NCBI RefSeq assembly: GCF_021513195.1
Contig: NZ_CP090974.1
Span: 1,252,001 to 1,316,000 of the forward strand
Source of the DNA: Shewanella sp. OMA3-2
GTDB lineage: Bacteria; Pseudomonadota; Gammaproteobacteria; Enterobacterales; Shewanellaceae
Direction of reading: 5' to 3'
DNA length: 64,000 bases
The notes below the pieces were generated by a model. It made no database searches and was not told the origin of the DNA. It saw nothing but the letters and a program-made list of their open reading frames with translations. Each line of letters begins with the position of its first letter. Positions within the stretch are counted from its first letter, which is position 1. This document shows positions 9,197 to 17,636 of the stretch, piece by piece. The translations under genes were made by a program, and so were the position numbers.

Positions 9197-10901
9197 TTAA
9201 AGGCTCCTGCTGTGATGGAAAACAAAGTGTGACTGTGGTGCCGCCTGCAGCATTGGAGCTAAAAGACAGCTGGCCATTTAATTTGCTGGCACGCTCATGC
9301 ATGATGCCAATACCAAAGTGTTGAGCACGCTCTTTTAAATGTGATACACCCATGCCGTCATCTGAAATAGTAATGTTAATTATTCCTGATGATGTGAGTT
9401 GACAATCTATCACGATATGTTCGGCATTGGCGTGTTTAATTGCATTTAACGTGGCCTCACGGGTTAAATGCAAAATGTGAATATGTTGTTTTGCTTCAAG
9501 TAAATGCGCCGACAATGTGTATTGTAAACTCAGCTGAATATCTGTTTGGGGCCTTAATTGATCAAGCATGACTTCTAAGGCGTGATTCAAGTTGGGCTCT
9601 TTAATGGTTAAGCGGAAAGTGGATAATAATTCCCGTAGCTGGGCATAAGCAAAACTAACACCATCGTTAATTTCAGTTATCTGAAGTTCTACTTCTTGAT
9701 TACGGCAATTGTCCGGTAATTTTTTACGTAACAAGCTGACCTGAATTTTTAAAAAGGATAATAATTGCCCTAAAGAATCATGCAGTTCACGGGCAATCAC
9801 TGCTCTCTCCTCCATTAACGCGAGCTGTTGTCTTTGCTCTGTCGCATTATGAATGGTAATTGAACGTGCTAGCATCACCGCAAAATTGATAAACAAGGGA
9901 TTATTGAGTTTATGTGTGGAGATGACTTCTAAATAACCCTGGCGAGTTTGCTCTAATTGCAGCGGAAAACACACGCTGTTTTGAGCTATAGTAGGCCAAC
10001 CTTTGCTGGCTTCAATAACATCTTGCGATTGGCCTTCATGTTCGATCACCAATCTTAAAAAATCTAATTTTTCAAAACGTTGAAGTTGATCTAAAGCTGA
10101 TTTTAACGCTTTATAGTCAAGCTTGTCTGAATGCAGCATGATCAAATTATCATATAAGAAATAGAGTTCATTATTAGCACGTGTTAACGCTAAGGTTTTA
10201 TCGGAAACCTGTTGCTCAAGATCTTGATATAAATTTGATAATTCAGAGGCGGTTTTTTTCAGGGCATTGCTTAATGCGGTTAGCTCTATGTAATCCGTTT
10301 TAGGCATATCAACATCGAAATTACCCTGCGAAATAGTCATTGCACTATCTATTAATAATTGCAGTGGTTTTACAACACGCTTGCGGGTAAATGTCACAGC
10401 AATGGCGGCAACGATTAACATGAGTGTTAATCCAATGACTTGGCTGAGGACCAATAACCTCAGTTTATCGGCGGAAAAATGCTCTATCTCTAATACGAGA
10501 ATATCGACGGTATCAACAAAATCGGTTAATGCTTCGCTATAAAGATTGATATCGCCTGTTTCTGCATAGGTTCTCATTAACTGCCATTTATCTATGACTA
10601 ATAAGTACTGCTTTGATAAGGTTTTTGGGCTGTACCAAGCGAGGGAACTTTGCAGCACATCTGAGTTGAGGGTGTTTTCAAACTCTTTAATTTTCGCACT
10701 AACCTGATCATTGTTTGTGTTGGCCGATAGCAGTAGTCGGTAACTTTGCATACGTAATGAGCCAGAGGCGTTAATTGCACGGGCATCACCAATACTGAAT
10801 GATAAATTAATAATTGAGTACACAGCTAAACTTGAAGAAAGCAAAATTAGGATTAACATTACCCCGAGTATTGTAGAAGTTAAGCTACCGCGTGTTAACA
10901 T
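9189..10901 (-). CDS. narQ: Nitrate/nitrite sensor histidine kinase NarQ
   Basis: Membrane sensor kinase for nitrate/nitrite. TM1 at about residues 11-33; immediately after it comes the P-box (residues about 39-55, INASGSLRMQSYR), the ligand-binding helix that marks NarX/NarQ. A second membrane helix at about 150-172 is followed by a HAMP linker, a coiled and GAF-like region, the HisKA_3 dimerisation helix with the phospho-His (ARELHDSLGQLLSFLK, near residue 370) and a HATPase domain (N-box LTREATLNAIKHANA). Length 570 aa, as in E. coli NarQ. Its stop overlaps the narP start. Its signal should control the divergent nrfA gene. Confidence 0.93.
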   Translation of the reverse strand: MLTRGSLTSTILGVMLILILLSSSLAVYSIINLSFSIGDARAINASGSLRMQSYRLLLSANTNNDQVSAKIKEFENTLNSDVLQSSLAWYSPKTLSKQYLLVIDKWQLMRTYAETGDINLYSEALTDFVDTVDILVLEIEHFSADKLRLLVLSQVIGLTLMLIVAAIAVTFTRKRVVKPLQLLIDSAMTISQGNFDVDMPKTDYIELTALSNALKKTASELSNLYQDLEQQVSDKTLALTRANNELYFLYDNLIMLHSDKLDYKALKSALDQLQRFEKLDFLRLVIEHEGQSQDVIEASKGWPTIAQNSVCFPLQLEQTRQGYLEVISTHKLNNPLFINFAVMLARSITIHNATEQRQQLALMEERAVIARELHDSLGQLLSFLKIQVSLLRKKLPDNCRNQEVELQITEINDGVSFAYAQLRELLSTFRLTIKEPNLNHALEVMLDQLRPQTDIQLSLQYTLSAHLLEAKQHIHILHLTREATLNAIKHANAEHIVIDCQLTSSGIINITISDDGMGVSHLKERAQHFGIGIMHERASKLNGQLSFSSNAAGGTTVTLCFPSQQEPLNG

Positions 10902-11086
10902 TTTTGGTCCATTTTATTGTTTTTTTTACCTGTATTATTGTGGCATGTTTACCAGCTTTAAACAGCCCTAAAGTATAGGCGAACAGTGAGTTCTACATTA
11001 GCTGGCGCTTTAATACATTAACAAAATTGAAGAAATGTGAGATACAACACGTTCACATATTGATCTGGCGCATACTTTTATTCCTA

Positions 11087-11102
11087 TACCTCAAAAGGGG
11101 TA
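11087..11102 (+). promoter_or_regulatory. NarP-type 7-2-7 heptamer site before nrfA
   Basis: Two heptamers, TACCTCA and AGGGGTA, face each other with 2 bases between. The consensus heptamer is TACYYMT; the first fits with one doubtful final base and the second reads TACCCCT on the other strand, a full match. The 7-2-7 inverted form is the arrangement bound by NarP and NarL. It lies about 84 bases before the nrfA start and in the narQ-nrfA divergent gap. Binding is inferred. Confidence 0.65.
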
Positions 11103-11185
11103 TTCTTAGTTGGGGCTTAAATAGCTAATTTTGACCTTGGAGATATCGTGGTTATAAATTAATTATAAAGTAACACGGAGTGAAG

Positions 11186-12586
11186 ATGATGATGAACGTA
11201 AAATCTACTGTATTAAGTGCAGTGATTGCGACCAGCTTTTTGGCTGCAGGTGCCATGGCAAGTGATAAGACTGAGCCTCGCAATGAAGTATATAAAGATA
11301 AGTATTCGGCTCAGTATGAATCTTGGCATGATACCAGTGAAAGTGAAGAAATTGTTGATATGCTGGAAGAGGTACCTAGCTTAGTGGTTTTATGGGCGGG
11401 TTACGGCTTTGCAAAAGATTATAATGCACCACGTGGTCACCATTATGCCGTTACCGATGTGACTAATACATTACGTACCGGTGCGCCTAAGAATGCTGAA
11501 GATGGCCCAATGCCTATGGCATGTTGGAGCTGTAAAAGTCCTGATGTTCCTCGTGTAATTGAAGAACAGGGCGAGGATGGCTATTTTGCAGGAAAATGGG
11601 CTAAAGGTGGAGCTGAAATTGTTAATACAATTGGTTGTGGTGACTGTCATGAAAAAGGTTCCCCTAAATTACGCATCTCTCGGCCATATGTCGATCGTGC
11701 ATTAGGTGCTATTGGTACACCTTTTGATAAAGCATCTCGTAAAGACAAGCAATCAATGGTTTGTGCGCAGTGCCATGTTGAATATTACTTCGAGAAAACA
11801 GCTGATAAATCAGGTTTTGTGAAGTTCCCGTGGGATATGGGAACCACAGTTGAGCAAATGGAAGTTTACTATGACAACATGGCGTTCTCTGATTGGACTC
11901 ATGCGTTATCTAAAACCCCAATGCTTAAAGCGCAGCACCCAGGTTATGAAACATGGAAAGCAGGTATACACGGTAAAAACAACGTTACCTGTACTGACTG
12001 TCATATGCCTAAAGTGGCTAAAGCAAACGGTAAAGGTAAATTTACCGATCATAAAGTGGGTAACCCATTTGATCGTTTTGACGAAACCTGCGCTACTTGT
12101 CATAGCCAAAGCAAAGAGTTTATGGTTGATTTAACCAATGAGCGTAAGCAAAAAGTTGGCGAGCTTAAAGCCAGTGCTGAAGCGCAATTAGTCAAAGCTC
12201 ACTTCGAAGCAAAAGCGGCTTGGGATGCGGGGGCAACTGAGGCAGAAATGAAGCCTATCCTTACTGATATCCGTCATTCACAGTGGCGTTGGGATTTTGC
12301 AACTGCATCACATGGCGTTGCAGCTCACGCAGCAGATGAAGCATTACGTATTTTAGGCACCGCGGTTGATAAAGCGGCTAATGCACGTATTAAGCTTGCT
12401 CATCTATTAGCGGCTAAAGGTGTTAAGCAACCTATTGTTTACCCTGACACCTCGACTAAAGCAAAAGCGCAAGCTGCATTAGGCATGGACATGAAAACAA
12501 TGAATGCAGAAAAAGAAGCATTTAAGAAAAATCTAGTGCCTAAATGGCAACAAGAAGCCAAAAAGCGCGAAGCAACTTATAAGTAA
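11186..12586 (+). CDS. nrfA: Ammonia-forming cytochrome c nitrite reductase NrfA (pentaheme)
   Basis: Periplasmic enzyme that reduces nitrite to ammonium with six electrons. After a Sec signal peptide (cleavage near AMA-SDK) there are five heme sites: the active-site lysine heme CWSCK at about residue 113, then CGDCH, CAQCH, CTDCH and CATCH, plus distal His residues and the calcium-site region typical of NrfA. The mature protein reads as close to the S. oneidensis enzyme. Of several ATGs, 11186 or 11189 follow GGAG at 5-8 bases; a GTG at 11180 overlaps it. No nrfB/C/D or nrfH follows; in Shewanella electrons are known to come from the quinol dehydrogenase CymA encoded elsewhere. A terminator follows. 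Confidence 0.97.
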   Translation: MMMNVKSTVLSAVIATSFLAAGAMASDKTEPRNEVYKDKYSAQYESWHDTSESEEIVDMLEEVPSLVVLWAGYGFAKDYNAPRGHHYAVTDVTNTLRTGAPKNAEDGPMPMACWSCKSPDVPRVIEEQGEDGYFAGKWAKGGAEIVNTIGCGDCHEKGSPKLRISRPYVDRALGAIGTPFDKASRKDKQSMVCAQCHVEYYFEKTADKSGFVKFPWDMGTTVEQMEVYYDNMAFSDWTHALSKTPMLKAQHPGYETWKAGIHGKNNVTCTDCHMPKVAKANGKGKFTDHKVGNPFDRFDETCATCHSQSKEFMVDLTNERKQKVGELKASAEAQLVKAHFEAKAAWDAGATEAEMKPILTDIRHSQWRWDFATASHGVAAHAADEALRILGTAVDKAANARIKLAHLLAAKGVKQPIVYPDTSTKAKAQAALGMDMKTMNAEKEAFKKNLVPKWQQEAKKREATYK

Positions 12587-12647
12587 GTTGTTAAGCCGAC
12601 TCAATCGGTTATGTGAATAGCAGTATTAAGTAACCAAACGCTTTTTT

Positions 12648-12673
12648 AAAGCCCTCGAAAGAGGGCTTTTTTT
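12648..12673 (+). terminator. Intrinsic terminator after nrfA
   Basis: Nine-base-pair stem (AAAGCCCTC and complement) with a GAAA tetraloop, followed by a run of seven or more T. It lies 61 bases after the nrfA stop. Confidence 0.93.
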
Positions 12674-12761
12674 ATACCATTTATCACGTCGCAGGCTCTA
12701 AGACACTTCTGAACTCACCATGGTATTGCTGCACCAATATCAAGCGGCATAGTTTTATTGC

Positions 12762-12776
12762 GCACTAATATGGTGC
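12762..12776 (+). promoter_or_regulatory. NtrC-like enhancer site before glnK
   Basis: The 15-base sequence GCAC-N7-GTGC (GCACTAATATGGTGC) fits the NtrC dyad consensus TGCACC-N4-TGGTGCA in both half sites. It is centred about 98 bases before the start point expected from the sigma-54-like element at 12841, the usual distance for an NtrC enhancer. A second lone half site, GCACC, lies at 12731. Confidence 0.6.
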
Positions 12777-12840
12777 TTACTCGTGCTATTTTTATCGAGA
12801 AATTAAATCTATTTTCTTTTAAAACATAGGTTTAAAAAAC

Positions 12841-12856
12841 TGGCCTGATGATTGAA
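12841..12856 (+). promoter_or_regulatory. Probable sigma-54 promoter of glnK-amtB
   Basis: TGGCCTGATGATTGAA keeps the TGGC of the -24 box, the G/R pair after it and the TTG of the -12 box with correct spacing, but the normally fixed GC of the -12 element reads GA. With the NtrC-like dyad upstream and glnK downstream the assignment is plausible but the -12 mismatch leaves doubt. Confidence 0.5.
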
Positions 12857-12914
12857 TCTGTTAAACCAACAAATATATAACAAATTCATATTTTATTAAT
12901 TTTTGGAGGTCGGG

Positions 12915-13253
12915 ATGAAACTCGTCAGCGCAATCATCAAACCATTTAAATTGGATGATGTCCGTGAAGCTATCGCTGGAATGGGCATTGAGGGTATGAC
13001 AGTCACTGAGGTGAAAGGTTTTGGTCGTCAAAAAGGTCACACTGAGCTTTATCGCGGTGCTGAATATCAAGTGGATTTTTTACCTAAAGTAAAATTAGAG
13101 ATCGCCACTAAAGAAGAAAACTTAGATATGTTAATTGAAGCTATTACCACTGCGGCGCATACCGGCAAGATTGGTGACGGTAAAATCTTTGTAACTAATT
13201 TAGAACAAGCCGTGCGTATTCGTACCGGTGAAGTTGATAACGAAGCATTATAA
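12915..13253 (+). CDS. glnK: Nitrogen regulatory PII protein
   Basis: PII signal protein that senses 2-oxoglutarate, ATP/ADP and, through uridylylation, glutamine. The ATG at 12915 with GGAGGTCGGG directly before gives the exact family length of 112 aa; an upstream in-frame start at 12903 would cover the ribosome site. The T-loop carries the uridylylation Tyr51 in RGAEYQVDF; the end GKIGDGKIFV and VRIRTGE are the nucleotide-binding B- and C-loops. It is followed by amtB with a 12-base gap, the standard glnK-amtB unit in which GlnK docks onto and closes the ammonium channel. Called GlnK rather than GlnB on this context. Confidence 0.95.
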   Translation: MKLVSAIIKPFKLDDVREAIAGMGIEGMTVTEVKGFGRQKGHTELYRGAEYQVDFLPKVKLEIATKEENLDMLIEAITTAAHTGKIGDGKIFVTNLEQAVRIRTGEVDNEAL

Positions 13254-13265
13254 GGGGTAATGATA

Positions 13266-14516
13266 ATGGAAGAATTAGCAAAATTAGGACTAACGGTTAG
13301 CGAGTTACGCTTTGCATTAGATACCTTCTATTTTTTGATCTCTGGTGCACTAGTGATGTGGATGGCTGCGGGGTTTGCCATGTTAGAAGCTGGTTTAGTA
13401 CGTTCAAAAAATACCACTGAAATTCTAACTAAAAACGTATGCTTGTATGCAATTGCGTGCGTAACTTACTTGCTTGTTGGCTACAACATCATGTATGTCG
13501 ACAATGCTGAAGGCGGTATTATCCCTTCATTTGGCGCATTAATTGGCTCACAAGCTGCTGATGCTGATCACGCCCTAGAATCTGACTTTTTCTTCCAAGT
13601 GGTGTTTGTTGCTACCGCAATGTCGATTGTATCGGGAGCAGTCGCAGAACGCATGAGATTATGGGCTTTCTTGGCATTTTCAGTGTTTATGACGACGATT
13701 ATTTATCCGATAGAGGGCTATTGGACTTGGGGTGGTGGATTTTTATCAGAAGCGGGTTTTGTTGATTTTGCGGGCAGTGGCATAGTGCACATGGCTGGGG
13801 CGGCAGCGGCTATTTCGGGAGTATTGTTACTCGGTGCTCGTAAAGGTAAATATGGTGCTAACGGCCAGGTTAATCCGATCCCTGGCTCTAACTTACCTAT
13901 GGCGACCTTAGGCATGTTCATTCTGTGGATGGGCTGGTTTGGCTTTAACGGTGGCTCACAATTATTAGTGTCTGATGCTGAAAATGCGTCAGCCGTGGCT
14001 AAGGTTTTTGTCAACACTAATTCTGCCGCCGCATTCGGTGCTATAGCAGCCTTGATTGTGTGTAAAGTGGTTTGGGGTAAAGCAGACTTAACCATGATAT
14101 TAAACGGTGCTTTAGCAGGCCTTGTAGCGATTACGGCCGACCCATTATCACCTTCGCTAGTGATGGCAGGCGTGATTGGTTTAGTCGCTGGTGGTATTGT
14201 TATCTTCTCTATCATTGGTTTTGATCGCATCAAAATTGACGATCCCGTTGGTGCTATTTCGGTGCACGGAGTGGCAGGTTTCTTAGGCCTTATGTTAGTA
14301 CCATTATCGAATGCTGATGCTAATTTTGGTTCGCAATTATTCGGCGCTGTGGTTATCTTTGGTTGGGTATTTTCTGCTTCACTTGTTGTTTGGTATGCGC
14401 TAAAAATTACTATGGGCATTCGTGTCACTGAAGAAGAAGAGTATGTCGGTATGGATGCATCTGACTGTGGTATTGATGCTTATCCTGAGTTTGTTAGTGT
14501 AAAAACGGGCAGCTAA
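13266..14516 (+). CDS. amtB: Ammonium transporter
   Basis: Inner-membrane ammonium channel of the Amt/Mep/Rh family, about 416 aa with eleven membrane helices. Seen: an outer-vestibule and pore region with SGIVHMAGA and SVHGVAGFLG, which carry the two pore His residues, and IPGSNLPMATLGMFILWMGWFGFNGGS, the Amt signature. The second ATG (13266) is preferred since AAGGGG is 8 bases upstream; from the first ATG (13260) the spacing is only 2. It is co-transcribed with glnK and expected to be induced on nitrogen limitation. A terminator follows. Confidence 0.95.
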   Translation: MEELAKLGLTVSELRFALDTFYFLISGALVMWMAAGFAMLEAGLVRSKNTTEILTKNVCLYAIACVTYLLVGYNIMYVDNAEGGIIPSFGALIGSQAADADHALESDFFFQVVFVATAMSIVSGAVAERMRLWAFLAFSVFMTTIIYPIEGYWTWGGGFLSEAGFVDFAGSGIVHMAGAAAAISGVLLLGARKGKYGANGQVNPIPGSNLPMATLGMFILWMGWFGFNGGSQLLVSDAENASAVAKVFVNTNSAAAFGAIAALIVCKVVWGKADLTMILNGALAGLVAITADPLSPSLVMAGVIGLVAGGIVIFSIIGFDRIKIDDPVGAISVHGVAGFLGLMLVPLSNADANFGSQLFGAVVIFGWVFSASLVVWYALKITMGIRVTEEEEYVGMDASDCGIDAYPEFVSVKTGS

Positions 14517-14540
14517 TTGTGTAAAGTATCGCAATATTTA

Positions 14541-14568
14541 AACAGAGTCCTTTAGGGCTCTGTTTTTT
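14541..14568 (+). terminator. Intrinsic terminator after amtB
   Basis: Stem AACAGAGTCC / GGGCTCTGTT (one G-U pair) around TTTA, followed by seven T. It is 25 bases after the amtB stop. Confidence 0.88.
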
Positions 14569-14629
14569 TATGTGCTAAATTTATGGCTTACTACATAATT
14601 TGATATAGCTACATAATTTGAGGCTGCTT

Positions 14630-14965
14630 ATGAATACTTTGATGAAATTTGTTGTGGTCATTGCGATTAACTTACTAATGAGTTTTTCAATTTGTGCAGG
14701 GCAAGTTGTGGTGCGTAAGTCATCAGACTCATTTGATGCATTTGCGGTTCGCGATCAAGTCATCAAAGAGTATGAATGGCAAGAAGCGCTAAGAATGCAG
14801 CAACAGATTGAAATTTTACAATCATTGCCAGTAGGATGTGTCCCGCTCGCATTACCTTTCCGCTACTTTAGTTGTGCTGGTTTAGCCTATCGCCCTTATG
14901 AGTATCAAAATAAACAGTTATTTATTCAAATTGATCCGCCTAAGCATCCCGCGCAGCCTAAATAG
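14630..14965 (+). CDS. Small secreted hypothetical protein, 111 aa
   Basis: No family recognised. The ATG at 14630 has GAGG 6 bases upstream and gives a classic signal peptide (MNTLMKFVVVIAINLLMSF, cleavage near CAG), so the mature product of about 88 residues should be periplasmic or exported. Two cysteines (in GCVPLALPF and FSCAGLAY) could form a disulfide. It is a stand-alone gene after the amtB terminator. It reads like a real gene by its ribosome site, signal peptide and codon use. Confidence 0.65.
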   Translation: MNTLMKFVVVIAINLLMSFSICAGQVVVRKSSDSFDAFAVRDQVIKEYEWQEALRMQQQIEILQSLPVGCVPLALPFRYFSCAGLAYRPYEYQNKQLFIQIDPPKHPAQPK

Positions 14966-15104
14966 GCTTAATACTGTGGATAAATGTGGCAAGATATTTC
15001 ATTAATCTGGTTGGCGATTAGGGTTTATTCATCGCTTTTTTGGCTGAAAAGGGTTTATTTGACTAAGCTTATCTTATTCGTATCTCGATTAAGAGGGTGA
15101 GGTT

Positions 15105-16328
15105 ATGTGGGTAATTACCTTTCAACAATACGGGGTTTGTAATAAAGGCTTTAATCAATTAACGCAAGCCATGCTGCCTTTATTAATAATGCTTACGCTG
15201 TTTTTATCACTGCTTGGCTGTCAGTCTAGATCTGCTGTCGTACAGTCTATGGATGTTGAATCACTATTCCATGATGAGTTATTTATCGCAACTGAGATCA
15301 TCTCACCTGAGCAGATTTATAGCTTACCATCGTCTTATATCGCTCAAATCAAGCAAGCTTACTCAAGAGACAATACCACTCAACATCGAAAAATGCCCAT
15401 TCACTCTTGGCTAGCCCAATATATTGGCGCACAAAATGGTGGCTTTGAATACCGAGATCATTACACTCGCCCCGCCAGTGAAACGGCCATTAGTCGGCAA
15501 GGTAACTGTATGTCGCTGGTGGTATTATCTGCCGCATTAGCGGATATTTTTAGTATACCTGTAGAATTTCAAGACATTGATGTTGAGCCCGTTTGGGATA
15601 AACGAGGCGGATTTTATCTGGTGAATGGCCATGTCAATTTATTCTTGGTCGCTGCAACGGATGCTAATACTGTTTCTTTTCGTGACAACAAAATATTAAT
15701 CGATTTTCTACCCGAAAGGGCAGTGCGCGGTTTTAGTCAAAAGCGGGTCAATAAGCAAACCTTGACCGCAATGTATTACAACAATATTGCCGCCGAAGCA
15801 TTGGTGGAGCAGCAGTATGACTTAGCTTATGCCTTGATTAAACAAGCAATTCGAATGGACCCGAGCTTCATAGCCAGTATTAATACACTTGCAGTGATAT
15901 ATCGACATAAGGGGGACGATGAAAAGGCTGAACAAGCCTATCGAACAGCGTTATTGCTTGATAAAGAAGATGTGACAACTTTATTTAATTTAGCCTTAAT
16001 TCTGGGTGAGCAAGACAGGCTAGATGAGTGGGCGGCAGTACATAAAATACTAGAATTACATAGAATCAATAACCCATTTTATTATTATGATATGGCGCAG
16101 CAAGCCTACTTCGAACAGCATTACCAAGAAGCACTAGTCTGGTATAAAAGGGCACTTGAAAAAGCGGATTATCGACATGAATTCTATTTCGGTTTATCAA
16201 GGACTTACTGGGCAACGGGGGAGCGCCGTTTAGCGCAGAAAAATATGCAAAAAGCATTAGCATTAACGGGGGATGTTGATGATAAGCGCCGATATCAAAT
16301 TAAGCTGCAGGCAATGAAAAATTGGTGA
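15105..16328 (+). CDS. TPR lipoprotein with transglutaminase-like domain
   Basis: Predicted envelope lipoprotein. A GAGGG 7 bases before the ATG at 15105 supports that start, though a later Met (15171) would give a shorter and more usual signal peptide; either way the lipobox is LLGC. Residues about 95-190 look like a bacterial transglutaminase-like/cysteine-protease fold: SRQGNCMSLVVLSAALADIF has the Cys at the head of a helix and NGHVNLFL a His. The second half carries TPR repeats (about 215-400), including ALIKQAIRMDPSFIASINTLA and KAEQAYRTALLLDKEDV. Role unknown; family use of this layout suggests protein-protein or cell-wall interaction. It is convergent with the next gene. Confidence 0.8.
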   Translation: MWVITFQQYGVCNKGFNQLTQAMLPLLIMLTLFLSLLGCQSRSAVVQSMDVESLFHDELFIATEIISPEQIYSLPSSYIAQIKQAYSRDNTTQHRKMPIHSWLAQYIGAQNGGFEYRDHYTRPASETAISRQGNCMSLVVLSAALADIFSIPVEFQDIDVEPVWDKRGGFYLVNGHVNLFLVAATDANTVSFRDNKILIDFLPERAVRGFSQKRVNKQTLTAMYYNNIAAEALVEQQYDLAYALIKQAIRMDPSFIASINTLAVIYRHKGDDEKAEQAYRTALLLDKEDVTTLFNLALILGEQDRLDEWAAVHKILELHRINNPFYYYDMAQQAYFEQHYQEALVWYKRALEKADYRHEFYFGLSRTYWATGERRLAQKNMQKALALTGDVDDKRRYQIKLQAMKNW

Positions 16329-16398
16329 TTCTAGTGGCTTAGTGCACAATAAATTAGCTTAAGCTCAGCAGAGTCAATTCTGTTTAGCCGGCCCCTTC

Positions 16399-16434
16399 GC
16401 TACAAAAACAACTTTGAAAGATCAACAGGCCTTA
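16399..16434 (+). repeat. Dispersed intergenic repeat, copy A
   Basis: A core of 22 bases (CAAAAACAAC, one variable base, TTGAAAGATCA) recurs at 60343-60364 with one difference, in the same orientation. Both copies are intergenic. Here it fills the gap between two convergent genes and slightly overlaps the stop of the next gene. Confidence 0.6.
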
Positions 16435-17298
16435 GTGTTGGTTATATTGAGTGTTATATTTACCTTGCTCTGCATCAAGTAATATTTGCTGATACAGATT
16501 ACTTTGTTTTAGTTGAGATATAGCTTCATCAACTAAAATGGCGGTTTGTTGATCATGGCAAGCAATATAGCGCGGCGATTGATTGAATAAGATCATTTGG
16601 GTGACTTCAAAGGGATCTTTAATTCTGTGTTGAAGTTTATGGCGGTAGTGATCAAAAATACGCTGCTCCAAAATAATCATTTGTGTATGTTCACTAAATA
16701 GCATTAGCACCTGACTTTTTTGGCTCGCAATTTCAGTATAATCTTGATGCTGTGTCGATGCAGCGATAAATTCATCGCCTAAATATTGACTGGCGTTTTG
16801 AAAAGCAATTAAAGAATACTTTTTAAGATCGTTGACCGTATCGATTTTGAGTTTGTTTTTGGTTAAATAAAATAGGCTATTTTGATATTCAATTAAACTT
16901 TGAGTCAGAAATAGGCCATCGTCAGTAGAAGGGGCGTTAATAATGCAATCCACTTCTTTGGTTTTTACCAATCTTAATGCTCGTAAATTAGTCGCATAAG
17001 TGATGCTGCCTAATTCTAGGTGATTCATCTGTAACGCGCTGATGAGCAAATTATACTGTAAACCGCCTTTCTTCTCGATAAAGAAGTAAGGTTCTATGCT
17101 GTTACTGGTAGTAAAAGTGATTGGTTTATTGATTGATGCAGGGTCAGTCAGGCCAATGCCAGTAAAGTCTTCACCAGTATAGGTTAGTTCTGTCGATGAA
17201 AAAACGGGGGGAATTAGCATAAAGCTACATAAACACATAAAAGACCAGTAATGACTCAGTTTAGTATGTTGTTTAATTGTTTGACTTTGTAATCTCAA
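16432..17298 (-). CDS. Extracellular solute-binding-like protein (SBP_bac_3 type)
   Basis: Periplasmic protein resembling the amino-acid-binding proteins of ABC importers (type 3 solute-binding fold). After an N-terminal signal segment (about residues 15-35) the sequence follows the two-lobe pattern: SIEPYFFIEKKGGLQYNLL, LVKTKEVDCIINAP, LTQSLIEYQNSLFYLTK, then a second lobe. About 288 residues. The start is a TTG at 17298 with AGGTG 8 bases upstream. There is no permease or ATPase gene beside it, so it may act as an orphan binding protein or sensor partner, like many in Shewanella. The ligand cannot be told from sequence. Confidence 0.75.
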   Translation of the reverse strand: MRLQSQTIKQHTKLSHYWSFMCLCSFMLIPPVFSSTELTYTGEDFTGIGLTDPASINKPITFTTSNSIEPYFFIEKKGGLQYNLLISALQMNHLELGSITYATNLRALRLVKTKEVDCIINAPSTDDGLFLTQSLIEYQNSLFYLTKNKLKIDTVNDLKKYSLIAFQNASQYLGDEFIAASTQHQDYTEIASQKSQVLMLFSEHTQMIILEQRIFDHYRHKLQHRIKDPFEVTQMILFNQSPRYIACHDQQTAILVDEAISQLKQSNLYQQILLDAEQGKYNTQYNQH

Positions 17299-17636
17299 AT
17301 TATTTCACCTTTAAAACTGCAACATTACCAATAGAGCTTATTGGATAACCATTATTCAGATGTGACTAAAGTATAACAAGCTCGGAATAATCTTGCTGAA
17401 GATATTTTGATGGTGTGATTTTATGATTAAGAAAAGTATTTATAAATTAATTAAGTAGAAATATATTCTTCATAAAAAACAACTATATAAAAACAATATA
17501 TTTAAATATGAATAGTTTATTGATTTGTGAGTGGATAATGAGTAAATTTTAATGTCATGTTCTGTAAATGCCATTCATTTGAAGCTAATCATTGCAAAAC
17601 GATTGAAATTTAGCCAGTAAGCCGGAGTTGTATTAT
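17299..17636. other. AT-rich intergenic region before aroG
   Basis: 338 bases, strongly AT-rich, between divergent genes. It must hold the promoters for both. I see no convincing TyrR box: the sequence TGTAAA at about 17560 is followed at the right distance by a poor half site. No RNA gene or open frame was seen. Confidence 0.6.

Noticed and set aside
11036..11061. Two CRP half sites (TGTGA ... TCACA) before nrfA
   Set aside because: The halves are separated by 12 bases instead of the 6 needed for CRP, so they do not form a site; the nearby TTGAT is only one half of an FNR-type box.
17555..17575. TyrR box before aroG
   Set aside because: TGTAAA is present but the second half is a poor match to TTTACA.
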